A stretch of DNA of 64,000 nt from Liquorilactobacillus satsumensis DSM 16230 = JCM 12392 (GTDB taxonomy: Bacteria > Bacillota > Bacilli > Lactobacillales > Lactobacillaceae): NCBI RefSeq assembly GCF_001435195.1, contig NZ_AZFQ01000052.1:52916-116915 (forward strand). Reading direction: 5' to 3'. A program made the translations under genes and the position numbers. The stretch's first letter is position 1. Each line of letters opens with the position of its first letter. Positions 17,871 to 26,321 of the stretch are shown piece by piece. The notes beneath the pieces are model-generated. The model was given only the letters and a program-made list of their open reading frames with translations, was not told where the DNA came from and did no database searches.

Positions 17871-19382
17871 ATGAAAGATAAATTCACGCTAGCAGCTGGA
17901 ATTTTAAGAAAACCGTTAATTGGCGTTTTCTCTATCTGGCTTTTATTAATTGTTTTTGGTATTCTACAAAATCCCAACTTTTCACTTTTGAATACAACAC
18001 CTTTAATTGTGATAATTGCAGTCACTTTTTCAGTATTGGTAATTGCAATCTTCAAGATTCCAAAGATTCAGCAAGGTTGGCGATTCCTCTTTATCACTCA
18101 CAAATGGTGGAGTGTATTCGTGATTACCGTTTTATGTCTGGTATGGCAGTTCTTCATCGTAACTCAACTTATTACTCCGATCGGTTTTGATGTTCAGTTT
18201 ATTCACGGTGCACTGCAACACCCCCAATCAGCCGAGACAGCATGGTATTTTAAGTACAATCCGAATAACTTATTTCTAGTATTCTTCCAAAAAACGCTCC
18301 TAAACTTTTTTCATGCAACCCCAACATGGCATAATTTAGGGATCCTATCTTTTTGTTGTGTCGTTGGATCCTTCATTTTCAACACGCTATCGATTTATTT
18401 TTTAAAACCACAACACACCATTACTACCGTCTATTTGCAAGATCTCCTGCTTGTTCTTTTTCCAATGGTAATTGTGCCTTACTCTGATACCATGGTAATG
18501 CCTTTAGTCTCTTTTTATCTCCTTGGATTTATTTTGCTAAAGGTTAGGCACTCTTTTTCAATCCAGTTCTTAGGCTGCCTTTGCTTAGCGCTCGGTTTAA
18601 CTGGTGCTTATTTGATGAAGCCATCTGCAATTGTACCATTTATTGCAATTATGATTTCAGAACTGCTGCTGGCTTTTGATCACATTTTTAGGATTCAGCG
18701 GTTACCACACTTAAAAAGCATTCTGCTTTTGTTTATTTTCCTAGGAATTACAATTCCGCTCACCTTACAATATCAGCATTTCGCAAACACACAGCATTTT
18801 ATCACTTATGCGAAGGGCCATGAAGAACCTCCAATTCATTTCATTAGTATGGGCATGAGTAATGGCGGCGGCTTTAATCAGGAAGAAGTTATCCGTAATC
18901 AGCAGTTAAAAACCGTTAAAGAACGCTCCCGCTACTCACAAAAATTGATCAAACAACGTTTAAAGCATTTTGGTTTTTGGGGCTATCTTAAATTTTTACT
19001 GCTGAAAAATCAAAATAACACATCTGATGGAACTTTCGGCTGGAACAAAGAGGGCCGCTTCATTCTAGCTAAACCCACGAATCTAATTAAAGCCTTTTTC
19101 TATCCAGGTGGAAAATATCTTGGTGATTATTACTGGTTTGCTCAACTTTTTTGGTTAGTTTTTAGCTTAATTCTGCTATTAGGTGTTAATTACATTGATG
19201 AATTTTCTCAAGTCTTTAGATTGGCTATCATCGGCGGTCTAAGTTTTCTTTTGTTATTCGAAGGTGGTAGGAGTCGGTATTTAATTCAATTCTTGCCCGT
19301 TTTTTTACTGCTTTTTGGGCTAGTCGCCGAAACCGCCTTTGCCAAAATAAAAGAAAGTATGGCAGTTTTTAAAAAAGATTGA
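17871..19382 (+). CDS. Polytopic membrane protein, GT-C glycosyltransferase-like
   Basis: A 503-residue protein with about ten to twelve hydrophobic segments. A long extracytoplasmic stretch lies near 310-390, and the end is GGRSRYLIQFLPVFLLLFGL. The overall form resembles the Lactobacillales integral membrane family TIGR03766 and other GT-C-type sugar transferases that use lipid-linked sugars. The acidic Asp/Glu motif expected in the first loop is not obvious. GGGAAGG precedes the ATG. The gene is single, with the hairpin of repeat copy B downstream. Function is inferred from form only. Confidence 0.6.
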   Translation: MKDKFTLAAGILRKPLIGVFSIWLLLIVFGILQNPNFSLLNTTPLIVIIAVTFSVLVIAIFKIPKIQQGWRFLFITHKWWSVFVITVLCLVWQFFIVTQLITPIGFDVQFIHGALQHPQSAETAWYFKYNPNNLFLVFFQKTLLNFFHATPTWHNLGILSFCCVVGSFIFNTLSIYFLKPQHTITTVYLQDLLLVLFPMVIVPYSDTMVMPLVSFYLLGFILLKVRHSFSIQFLGCLCLALGLTGAYLMKPSAIVPFIAIMISELLLAFDHIFRIQRLPHLKSILLLFIFLGITIPLTLQYQHFANTQHFITYAKGHEEPPIHFISMGMSNGGGFNQEEVIRNQQLKTVKERSRYSQKLIKQRLKHFGFWGYLKFLLLKNQNNTSDGTFGWNKEGRFILAKPTNLIKAFFYPGGKYLGDYYWFAQLFWLVFSLILLLGVNYIDEFSQVFRLAIIGGLSFLLLFEGGRSRYLIQFLPVFLLLFGLVAETAFAKIKESMAVFKKD

Positions 19383-19478
19383 TTACGCTTCTATCCTATC
19401 CTCTATTTTAGAAAACAGCCGTCAAGCAGTCGCAGCAAATTCAAGTTAGCGCAATCCTTTCTTTAATTAATAGAGTCC

Positions 19479-19655
19479 AAAAGAGAGTGTGACATAAGTC
19501 GGGAAAATTTGAGTACTAACTCGAAATTACGAACATAGCGAGTACTTTGCGATGAGTAATTCGAAGTTAGACGGAGAATTTTGACTTATGGAACACGTTT
19601 ATCCGGAATAAAAGCGGGGCTGTGACAAAATTTAACTTTTGTCACAGCCCCTTTT
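19479..19655. repeat. Dispersed ~180-bp repeat, copy B (inverted relative to copy A)
   Basis: It matches the reverse complement of copy A over its whole length with only scattered differences. The terminal hairpin (GGGGCTGTGACAAAA pairing with TTTTGTCACAGCCCC) is followed by TTTT. It would serve as a strong terminator for the membrane protein gene ending at 19382. Confidence 0.8.
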
Positions 19656-19660
19656 AAAAA

Positions 19661-19691
19661 CAAAAAAAGAAGAGGTTTTCCAGGCCTCTTC
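19661..19691 (-). terminator. Terminator-like hairpin after the SemiSWEET gene
   Basis: On the minus strand GAAGAGG pairs with CCTCTTC around a 9-base loop, followed by seven T. It lies about 235 bp beyond the SemiSWEET stop at 19927, and nothing else lies between. Confidence 0.55.
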
Positions 19692-19926
19692 CGGCGGTGC
19701 TGTTTAAGTAGCGTCTATGGTTAATATACACAGATTAAATTAACATTTATCTATTTTTATTTGAAGTTATTTTGAATTATCTAAGATATTTGATAATTAG
19801 CAACATCAAAACCTAATTCTAACGAAAGCTTTCTTCACTTTTCAGTTAAGCTCATTAACAAACTCTAATAACTTTACCCTCAACAGCTAACTTTGCACCT
19901 TGTCAATTTTTGGTGCCCTTCACTGG

Positions 19927-20193
19927 CTAATGTAGTGCAGTTACAAATGCAAAGACCCCAAAGAAAATTCCTGGTAGATTTGCTAGAAAAACTGGCCAAT
20001 CACGATTTTTCTTAAAATACGCATAAACACACCAGAACAAACAATTAATCGCAGCCACCAGCGGTTGAATGGGATTACCATAATTTCCCTGGAGGTTGCT
20101 CATGATTTGCGGTATGTATGAAACATACATTAACACAGATAAAACAGTCGCAACTCGACCTAGGACTTGAATAAACTTGTCTTCTTCCTTCAA
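19927..20193 (-). CDS. SemiSWEET sugar transporter
   Basis: An 88-residue, three-segment membrane protein of the SemiSWEET (PQ-loop) family, which dimerises to form a sugar uniporter. The PQ motif appears in VSYIPQIMSNLQG. The later NCLFWCVYAYFKKNRDWP and FLANLPGIFFG hold the conserved Trp/Asn binding-site positions. The start is TTG at 20193, with AAGGAGG 8 bp upstream. It is a single gene. The sugar is not predictable. The family is common in lactobacilli. Confidence 0.88.
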   Translation of the reverse strand: MKEEDKFIQVLGRVATVLSVLMYVSYIPQIMSNLQGNYGNPIQPLVAAINCLFWCVYAYFKKNRDWPVFLANLPGIFFGVFAFVTALH

Positions 20194-20928
20194 GAAAGAA
20201 CCTCCTTAAATATTCACACCATTCGATATAGTTGCAATTGTATACATTCCCCAGTTTGATTGCAAGCCCGTCACGCTTTTGACACTATTCGCAATCCCTT
20301 GCCAGCGGCACTATAGAGCTAGGAAAACATTATCTTAGTTTTTGTAAATTCACCCCAAAATAGATTTAACTACAAGCCTGTCGTTATATTTTTGAAAAAC
20401 ATTACTTAACAAGACCTTCAAAACTCAGTTTCTGCCATTGTCTATTAAGCCTTGAATGCCTTTGAGAGATGCCATGTCCGTATTAGTTTCAAAAAACTAG
20501 CATCGTGCCCTATTTAATTTGTTAAATTTTTGACAAGTTCAAACTTGATGATTCAAAAAGGAAAAGTTGCCAATTAAAGGAAAGCTACAACTATTAAAAA
20601 ACACTTTAAGCTCCAAATAGCTTTAAAGAATGCCCCTAAAAATACGCTTATTACCCTAACTGCACAGACAAAAGATATAAAAAAGCATTATATTAACCAA
20701 CTCTTGTTCTTAATCGCCTTGAATAATAACTTGCAGAATTTCATCTACTTCAGAATTATATCCTTGTTACTCTATAATATGAAACTAGATTAAACAAAAT
20801 AACCAATTATATTCTGTAATCCACCTATTATCGGCGTTTATATTAAGCGTTGTTTTTTAGCTCTATCTATTTTAAAATTAGCTTGAGCCTAATAAAATAT
20901 TGTGCACTTCCTAAAACTGAAATTGTGC
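20194..20928. other. Intergenic region with no recognisable gene
   Basis: About 735 bp of AT-rich DNA between the SemiSWEET ribosome site and the promoter at 20929. No open frame with a ribosome site, no clear terminator and no repeat was found. It may be decayed sequence. Confidence 0.5.
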
Positions 20929-20956
20929 TTGCGGTTCAAGCAGTGAAGTCTATAAT
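20929..20956 (+). promoter_or_regulatory. Promoter of the 70-residue hypothetical gene
   Basis: TTGCGG (20929-20934) and a perfect TATAAT (20951-20956) are separated by 16 bp, about 50 bp upstream of the ribosome site at 21003. Confidence 0.6.
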
Positions 20957-21015
20957 TATTTCGTACGTAATTAAAAACACTGCTTAGTTAGCATGCATAA
21001 CAGAAAGGAATTTTT

Positions 21016-21228
21016 ATGAGCGAAGAAGAAAAATATTTTATTTATAGAATTGGTATTTGTTTAGAGGAAGCTCTCGATGTGCAAAAAGCAGAGCTTACTG
21101 ACCAAGACACTCTCGATGATGATTTTGCGATGTTTAAAGTCATTGAAGAACTTAATCGATATGTAGAAGAAGATTCGTTTATTCGTCACAAGCTTTATCA
21201 TGTGTATAAACAAAATTTGCAAGTTTAA
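21016..21228 (+). CDS. Hypothetical acidic protein, 70 residues
   Basis: A small cytoplasmic protein rich in Glu and Asp, predicted helical, with EEKYFIYRIGICLEEALDV at the start. It is not recognised. GAAAGGAA lies at good distance before the ATG and a clear sigma-A-type promoter lies upstream, so expression is well supported. It is convergent with the MazG-like gene, with about 73 bp between stops. No domain or partner can be assigned. Confidence 0.6.
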   Translation: MSEEEKYFIYRIGICLEEALDVQKAELTDQDTLDDDFAMFKVIEELNRYVEEDSFIRHKLYHVYKQNLQV

Positions 21229-21301
21229 GATGCTCATCAGCAATAGGTTCGTGAAAGTCATCCCTTTATTTGATCACCATTTTAAATGACTGTATAGCGC
21301 A

Positions 21302-21598
21302 TCAGTTATTTTGATTATGCAGCCACTTGTCGGTTTTGTGTGCAACAAGTTCTTCAATTTCTTTTTCTGTCGCCCCGACTCTGATTAATAATGCCAGATT
21401 CACGAGTAAAACATCAACCAATTCCTCTTTAACATTATTACGATTAAGTCCCTTGTATCTATTGCCAGAGATTCCCTTGCTGGAAAGATACGCTTGGGCT
21501 GCTTCTCCCACTTCTTCAGTCAATTTCAGAAACTGCTGTTCGATACTTTTAGGTTCTCTGTTAGCTGCTTTTTTGAGATGATCGTCAAGATATTTCAT
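21302..21598 (-). CDS. MazG-like nucleotide pyrophosphohydrolase
   Basis: A 98-residue all-helical protein with the MazG/dUTPase-like metal motif: LTEEVGEAAQAYL supplies the EExxE part and VKEELVDVLL the ExxxD part. Single-domain members of this size hydrolyse non-canonical or excess NTPs to NMP and pyrophosphate. AGGAGG lies 8 bp before ATG 21598; an in-frame TTG two codons upstream is too close to it. It is a single gene. The substrate is not determined. Confidence 0.85.
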   Translation of the reverse strand: MKYLDDHLKKAANREPKSIEQQFLKLTEEVGEAAQAYLSSKGISGNRYKGLNRNNVKEELVDVLLVNLALLIRVGATEKEIEELVAHKTDKWLHNQNN

Positions 21599-21812
21599 TC
21601 GCAAATCCTCCTGTTTGATTGATTTGGTTATTTATTACTTTTTCAAAAACAATTTCACTATTTTTTAGGCTGTATCTAGGCTATGGATACACATAAGCAG
21701 TTAAAAAGCAGTGCCTAACTTGCATTGCAGCCTCACATAGCGAAGGTTGCTGTCACTGCTAGTTTCCCAATTAGCTAACTATTCAGAAAATGCAGGAAAA
21801 TATTTTTTGCTG

Positions 21813-21940
21813 TTGCATTAAACGTTTATAACATATATATTATAAATAGATTAAAATACCATTCTCAGTATTTTGATCACATTCTTCTTTTTAGTTTAAT
21901 ACAGTAGCCGCCAGTTATTTGGTGGCTACATTTTTATTAT
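21813..21940 (+). ncRNA. Candidate small RNA unit
   Basis: TTGCAT (21813-21818) and TATATT (21836-21841) with a 17-bp spacer form a plausible promoter. About 60 bp later comes a strong hairpin, GTAGCCGCCA (21904-21913) with TGGTGGCTAC (21920-21929), followed by ATTTTTATT. No open frame of note lies between, and no plus-strand gene is upstream to need the terminator. The transcript would be roughly 85-90 nt. Nothing is known of a target. The remainder of 21605-22100 shows nothing. Confidence 0.35.
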
Positions 21941-22100
21941 AAATAAACAACTCGCTTAAGTTTGTTGAAATTCATAGCTTTAAATTTAAAAATACTTTAA
22001 GAAAATTGCTTTTTGCTGAACACATCGCTATCCGTGATTATCGTAAAGTTGGATTAAATTTTCCCACCTTAAAACTAACCTTTTAGCGCGAGTGCTACAT

Positions 22101-22454
22101 TTATTCTAAAGCTAGTCTGATTAAAATGTAAAAGTATTCCACAGAACCGACTGTTGTCGCCAAATGTATCACGCACAAAAACACCTTCATCAAAGTGGCC
22201 GCGGGTGGACTTAAAAAATATTTCTGTTCAATCAACTCAGATCTGCATATGTAACAGAACAGTATTAAAGAACATGGTAGCAAAAAAATGATGTACTTCC
22301 CTTTTCCCCAAGCATCTACACCGGTCAATCCAAGATGTACAGGCACATTTTCTGGTAAGAAGAAATATAAGATAACAGCTAAGACTAGTTCGCAAAAATA
22401 AAGCAGTATAAAATAAGACAATATTTTTTTGTAAAAGTGATTAAATTTTCCCAT
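22101..22454 (-). CDS. DUF1648-domain membrane protein
   Basis: A 117-residue protein with three to four membrane segments. LPENVPVHLGLTGVDAWGKG matches the DUF1648 signature (P-x-VPVH-x-x-x-G) found in SdpI-like immunity or membrane proteins. It lacks the second SdpI domain. The ribosome site before ATG 22454 is weak. It is a single gene. The role is unknown; a link to bacteriocin or SdpC-type immunity is only a family-level suggestion. Confidence 0.65.
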   Translation of the reverse strand: MGKFNHFYKKILSYFILLYFCELVLAVILYFFLPENVPVHLGLTGVDAWGKGKYIIFLLPCSLILFCYICRSELIEQKYFLSPPAATLMKVFLCVIHLATTVGSVEYFYILIRLALE

Positions 22455-22705
22455 GGAAAGCAGCTCTTTTATTTTTTTATTTATTGTTACTCAAACTTCG
22501 GATAGAACAATAAAAAGAACTTATACCGGCATTTTAACGCAGCATAAGCTCTTTGTGCAATATCTAATTGGGCATACTGGGTTCAGCTTTATGTTCACAA
22601 AGCATAGTATAAATAGCTATATATAAGCAAAAACAGACACAAAAGTTTGTGAACTTTCTTTTCATGCAACACTCATGCAACATAAAAATAGGTAAGTGAC
22701 TTTCC

Positions 22706-22726
22706 CCTGCTAATGCAGGTTTTTTT
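22706..22726 (+). terminator. Short terminator-like hairpin
   Basis: CCTGC/GCAGG with a TAAT loop, followed by seven T. No plus-strand gene ends nearby, so it may end a small transcript or isolate the next promoter. A direct repeat CATGCAAC lies just upstream (22664-22683). Nothing else is seen in 22455-22819. Confidence 0.4.
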
Positions 22727-22765
22727 ATTTACTTTTTTTTCCATCATTATGAATAAAATTAGTAC

Positions 22766-22793
22766 TTTACAATTTTTAATATATAGTTATAAG
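22766..22793 (+). promoter_or_regulatory. Promoter of the interrupted PLD-like gene
   Basis: TTTACA (22766-22771) and TATAAG (22788-22793) with 16 bp between, just upstream of the start at 22820. Confidence 0.45.
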
Positions 22794-23354
22794 ATTAAAT
22801 TGTAGAAGAAGGTGTATTTATGCAAATTTTATACTTGCAAAAGTTAAATGCTACTCCCAAAAAAAATAAGCTTTATCCATTAGGATTTGAATTACAGGAT
22901 CTATCACATAGACTCATTTCGCTATGCCCGTCTAAAACTGATAAGTTTATTTTTATTTCTCCGGGATATCTTTCAACTACTGTAAAAACAAATCAAAGTT
23001 TCATAAAATTATTGGGTACGAATTTTTTGGGTTTAAAAACTTTTTATCTTCTTAATACAATGAATGGAAATCATAGGCTTACAAAAAATCCACACAGCAA
23101 TTCATTATACACTATTTTAAAAAATTACTTAACATATAAAAATTGTTCAGTACCTCAACTCTCACTCAAAAAGAATTTTCGTGATCATCGAAAAATGTGG
23201 TTTTTGGGTTTTACAGATCCATTCTCGCCAAAATTGACAAATAAAAAAAGTATACCCAACTTTATGCAAAATGTTCATGTTTTTGCAGCAGCAATAGGTT
23301 CAAGTAATTTTAATATGTCTACTTATGTTCCTATGTCAATAACCTGAACTGTTT

Positions 23355-24101
23355 TTATGTAGATTGAACCAAGCTAATTCGCTCTTTATTATACCAGCGT
23401 ACATACCAATCAATACTGGCGATTACTTCTTCGATACTTTCAAACTTTGTTTGAAAGACTAGTTCCCGTTTTAACATTGAATGAAAGTTCTCAATGTAAG
23501 TATTATCGTATGGATGACCTTTTAATGAATATGAATGCTTGATATTTAAGTTGGTTAGCAAAGTTTCAAACTGATTGCTGGTATACTGGCTACCCATATC
23601 ACTGTGTAAAAAAATTGGTTTCTTGGTATTCTGAACAGCTTTCTTCATGGTTCTAGTTACTAATTCTGCTGTCATTTCATTACATACTTGATGAGCAACA
23701 ACCTTGTGTTTTGTGGGATTGTATACACTGGCTAAGTAAACCCACTGGTGGTTCAGCAGTGGAATGTAAGTAATATCAGCACACCATGCGGCATGCCAGT
23801 CTTTATGGACTAAGTTATCACGTTGAGCATAATCGTTGTGAGTAGAAGGTTTCCGGTATTTCTTATTCATTACTGAGTGAATATTCATTGAATGCATCAG
23901 ATTCCAGACCCTTTTGGCACTAACATTAAATCCTTTATCTGAAAGAGCTTTGTGAATTCTGGGGTAACCATAGACATGTCGACTTTGTTTCCAAGTAACT
24001 AAGATTTCGCGTCGCAAAGTAATGTTCTGTTTATCTCGAGCAGTAATTCTATGATTCTTCCAGTAGTAATAAGTACTTTTTGGTATCTTAAATGCTTTCA
24101 A
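23355..24101 (-). CDS. IS3-family transposase OrfB (DDE integrase core)
   Basis: A retroviral-type integrase of 248 residues from the TTG at 24101. The DDE acids are in WCADITYI, LHSDMGSQYTS and YIENFHSMLKRE. The frame stays open upstream to the orfA overlap and reads KTLTTKEALGFIND there, so the true product is probably an OrfAB fusion made by -1 frameshifting. A candidate slippery heptamer T-TTA-AAA lies at 24197-24203 and a perfect hairpin GAAGCC/GGCTTC at 24144-24158. The C-terminus ends soon after WYNKERISLVQS, slightly short for the family. Confidence 0.88.
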   Translation of the reverse strand: MKAFKIPKSTYYYWKNHRITARDKQNITLRREILVTWKQSRHVYGYPRIHKALSDKGFNVSAKRVWNLMHSMNIHSVMNKKYRKPSTHNDYAQRDNLVHKDWHAAWCADITYIPLLNHQWVYLASVYNPTKHKVVAHQVCNEMTAELVTRTMKKAVQNTKKPIFLHSDMGSQYTSNQFETLLTNLNIKHSYSLKGHPYDNTYIENFHSMLKRELVFQTKFESIEEVIASIDWYVRWYNKERISLVQST

Positions 24102-24166
24102 AATAATAACTAAGCGGTGTCCGTGTTCTAAACTATCATTGATGAAGCCTAAGGCTTCTTTGGTTG

Positions 24167-24451
24167 TTAACGTCTTCCAAGTAACACCGCAGCTCGTTTT
24201 AAAATTTCAAGTTCCTCCTGAGCTTCAGCTAATTTCTTTTCCATTTGAACGTATTTTTCGTATGAAATGTTTTTACCATCTACTTTGATAATCTTATTTT
24301 GTTTAATCCATCTGTTAATAGTATTGGCTGAGACATTGTATTCCTCAGCTAAAGACTTCACTGTATGATCTTGCTTTACTAACTCAACAATTATATGATT
24401 TTGGCATAAAAAGACTCCTTTAATAATTATTATACCTGAAAGGTATACCAT
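24167..24451 (-). CDS. IS3-family OrfA (helix-turn-helix), start possibly damaged
   Basis: The recognition helix region is VKSLAEEYNVSANTINRWIKQN, followed by a leucine-zipper-like stretch EKKLAEAQEELEILKRA, as in IS3 OrfA proteins. The in-frame ATG at 24451 has no ribosome site. A good AAAGGAG and ATG at 24407 exist, but in another frame, giving only MPKSYNC before a stop. MPKSY is how such OrfA proteins usually begin, so a small deletion or frameshift seems to have removed the normal N-terminus. Activity of this copy is therefore doubtful. Confidence 0.7.
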   Translation of the reverse strand: MVYLSGIIIIKGVFLCQNHIIVELVKQDHTVKSLAEEYNVSANTINRWIKQNKIIKVDGKNISYEKYVQMEKKLAEAQEELEILKRAAVLLGRR

Positions 24452-24766
24452 AAAAATGGTCTATATTATCATCATAGGAGCATTACTCAAAAAATAAATT
24501 GCAAAACGAAGCAGATATTGTTTTTCTTGATGATAGTGTATTTTCTCAAAGAAATAACTTGTCAAACTACTTTTCAAGCATTGCTGAAGAATTAAATACT
24601 GGTAATTCCTCATTTCCAGTGGCTATTCCAATGAAACCACAAACTCCCACAAATATAATATTAAATAATTTGCTTGAAGACACATTAAATGATACACTCT
24701 TGTAATATTTTTCTATAATTATGTATGCCTGCCGAGGACATTTCTAGCATAATTTAACCTATTTTT

Positions 24767-24803
24767 AAAGCCTTGAAGCGTTGATTTCAAAGCTTTTTTA
24801 TTT
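24767..24803 (+). terminator. Terminator of the PLD-like gene
   Basis: AAAGC-TTGAA pairs with TTCAA-GCTTT with one bulged base on each side, followed by TTTATTTT. It lies about 60 bp beyond the stop at 24705. Confidence 0.6.
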
Positions 24804-24891
24804 TGTTAACTAATCTAGTTTATTGTAGTTTTTATAATTATGATGCAATTTGCAAATAAATTTAGACACAGAAGTCACCGTCATAATAGGA

Positions 24892-24925
24892 AGAAAAAAA
24901 TAACCTCACACAATTAAGTGTGAAG
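24892..24925 (-). terminator. Terminator of the SecB-like operon
   Basis: On the minus strand TCACAC (24918-24923) pairs with GTGTGA (24906-24911) around TTAATT, then a run of T follows. It is about 200 bp past the stop at 25127, the only minus-strand gene that could use it. Between 24925 and 25126 nothing else is seen. Confidence 0.5.
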
Positions 24926-25126
24926 TCACCTTACTAAATTTAGTTGCTCTAACTTCCTCTAACTCCAAAACAAATCAATTCATGATAAGAATTATCAACC
25001 TCTTAACAGCAATCTCTTTAACATACATGGTAGCGTATTTTTTTACTTTTTTGTAAGTAACTGAGTACATTATTCTATCTCACTTCGACAACACACCAAT
25101 AATGAAAATGACTTATTTCACAAAAA

Positions 25127-25873
25127 TTAACCAAAAAACACAGTTCTAATTTCGTTACGAGTAAAAAAGCGAAAAACATTATTAAACGGATATACGGAGT
25201 TGGATATTCTTGATTGCTGAAATGTCGAAATTGATAACTCAACTTCTGATTTTTTTAATTCATTTTCGACTTTCTCCTTAAAATATTTCATCAGAGATAT
25301 TTTATGAAATAGTCTTGGTTTCTTATGCAGCCCTTGTTTCCTAAAATTAGTAATATTAGCTTTAGAATCACACATAATAAAAAAACGTTCTTTGTTTTTA
25401 TAACAAAAATCTACTAAAGCTTCTGACCATTCTTCATCCTCAGGGAAAAAATTTTTATCACCAAGTAACACAGCAGGTTCATGAAATAATTCTTTTGCTG
25501 GCACATTCAACTTTTTTTCCAAAAACAATTCCGTAATCATTTCTAGAGAATAAGTTCTTGTTAAAGCATACTCATCACAATCTGAACTCTCTGCCAAAAA
25601 AACCATTTTTTTATAGAGGTTACATAGATCATCGGTCCATGAACCTTTTAACTCATATAGGTGCTTTTGATTATCTAAAGTCATTAATAAGTCATCAGAA
25701 CTAATACGTGATGTCTTCTGCGAAAAAAACTCCCATATAAAGTCAAAAATTTTAAGATCTTTTTTTATTTTTTCGTGTATCATTGAAAAAAAGGTTTCAT
25801 ATTTTCTAACTTTAAATGGTATACCGTTTTCAAAAAAATTGGTACCATTAAAAACAATATCACTGTAATCCAT
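25127..25873 (-). CDS. Unknown protein, third gene of the SecB-like operon
   Basis: A protein of 248 residues from ATG 25873, which has AGAGGAG about 11 bp upstream. It overlaps the end of the SecB-like gene by 14 bp, so translation is coupled. The protein is rich in Phe, Lys, Glu and Asp with no membrane segment. No catalytic motif is recognised. Possible conserved points are ESSDCDEYALTRTYSLEMI (about 112-130) and FIMCDSKANITNFRKQGLHK. Base composition is strongly AT-rich like the two genes before it. By position it may be the effector of a three-part system, but that is inference only. Confidence 0.6.
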   Translation of the reverse strand: MDYSDIVFNGTNFFENGIPFKVRKYETFFSMIHEKIKKDLKIFDFIWEFFSQKTSRISSDDLLMTLDNQKHLYELKGSWTDDLCNLYKKMVFLAESSDCDEYALTRTYSLEMITELFLEKKLNVPAKELFHEPAVLLGDKNFFPEDEEWSEALVDFCYKNKERFFIMCDSKANITNFRKQGLHKKPRLFHKISLMKYFKEKVENELKKSEVELSISTFQQSRISNSVYPFNNVFRFFTRNEIRTVFFG

Positions 25874-26321
25874 CTTCAGTATCGCTCCTCTTATCACTAA
25901 TACCAATATCGTATGGAAACTTAAAATCTGGAATATTTGATGTTCTAGTTAAATAAGATGCTGTCTCTCTAAAATACGGATTCACAATCTTTATAATTTG
26001 ATTCTGCATTTTTTTTGATTTAGAAAAGTTTGGTGGTAACTTATTTTTAGTTTGAAAATCGCATATATATACGATCCGTAGTTTACCAATATCTTCTTTT
26101 TCATTTTTTGCATGTAACCTCACTATATATTCAATCTGAGCACGCCAAAAAAGAGGATCGTCTATTTTTTGCCCAGCATTTTTAAAATTAACCTGTAGCC
26201 TAAGCTCAATAGTTGCTTCTTCATCTGTTGAATCCTGAAAATAGTCTTCAAGCTTTAATGGAATATCACTCATGCTCACACTTGCTAAACTCACTTTGTC
26301 AACTTCTCTTATAATCTCCAT
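25860..26321 (-). CDS. SecB-like chaperone (possible toxin-antitoxin chaperone)
   Basis: A protein of 153 residues. The C-terminal half resembles SecB: a beta-strand stretch IVRLHAKNEKED.. then VNPYFRETASYLTRTSNIPDF, parallel to the FPYAR..I..L..R..FP block of SecB. The opening MEIIREVDKVSLA also recalls the SecB-related DUF1149 proteins of Lactobacillales. Bacteria of this group have no general SecB export pathway, so a dedicated partner is expected. It sits between two unknown genes, overlapping both, as in toxin-antitoxin-chaperone systems. The assignment rests on motif reading and needs a structure-level test. Confidence 0.55.
   Translation of the reverse strand: MEIIREVDKVSLASVSMSDIPLKLEDYFQDSTDEEATIELRLQVNFKNAGQKIDDPLFWRAQIEYIVRLHAKNEKEDIGKLRIVYICDFQTKNKLPPNFSKSKKMQNQIIKIVNPYFRETASYLTRTSNIPDFKFPYDIGISDKRSDTEDGLQ

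Larger units (their letters stand above)
23326..24482 (-). mobile_element. IS3-family insertion sequence, 1157 bp
   Basis: The ends are inverted repeats starting TG(T/C)TCCTATG (23326-23335, and the complement 24473-24482). More partial matches extend inward, including a shared TTTTTATG 23-30 bp in. Three-base direct duplications TTA flank it (23323-23325 and 24483-24485). It carries orfA and orfB in overlapping frames on the minus strand. The left end cuts the PLD-like gene at codon 169. Confidence 0.9.
22820..24705 (+). pseudogene. Phospholipase-D-like protein interrupted by an IS3-family element
   Basis: Segment 22820-23325 and segment 24486-24705 form one 241-residue reading frame when the insertion and one TTA duplicate are removed. 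Across the junction the protein reads NFNMSTYSKNKLQNEADIVF. A PLD-like half-motif is present: H123-R-K125 in DHRKMWFLG and GSSNF at 160-164. The spacing resembles the PLD nuclease domains of NgoFVII-like restriction or phage-defence proteins. AGAAGGTG precedes the ATG and a promoter and a terminator flank the gene. As it stands the protein ends in the element and is probably inactive. Confidence 0.75.

Noticed and set aside
22664-22683. CATGCAAC direct repeat as a phage attachment core
   Set aside because: The two copies are only 11 bp apart and far from the phage end; an att pair should flank the prophage, and its other end lies outside the window.
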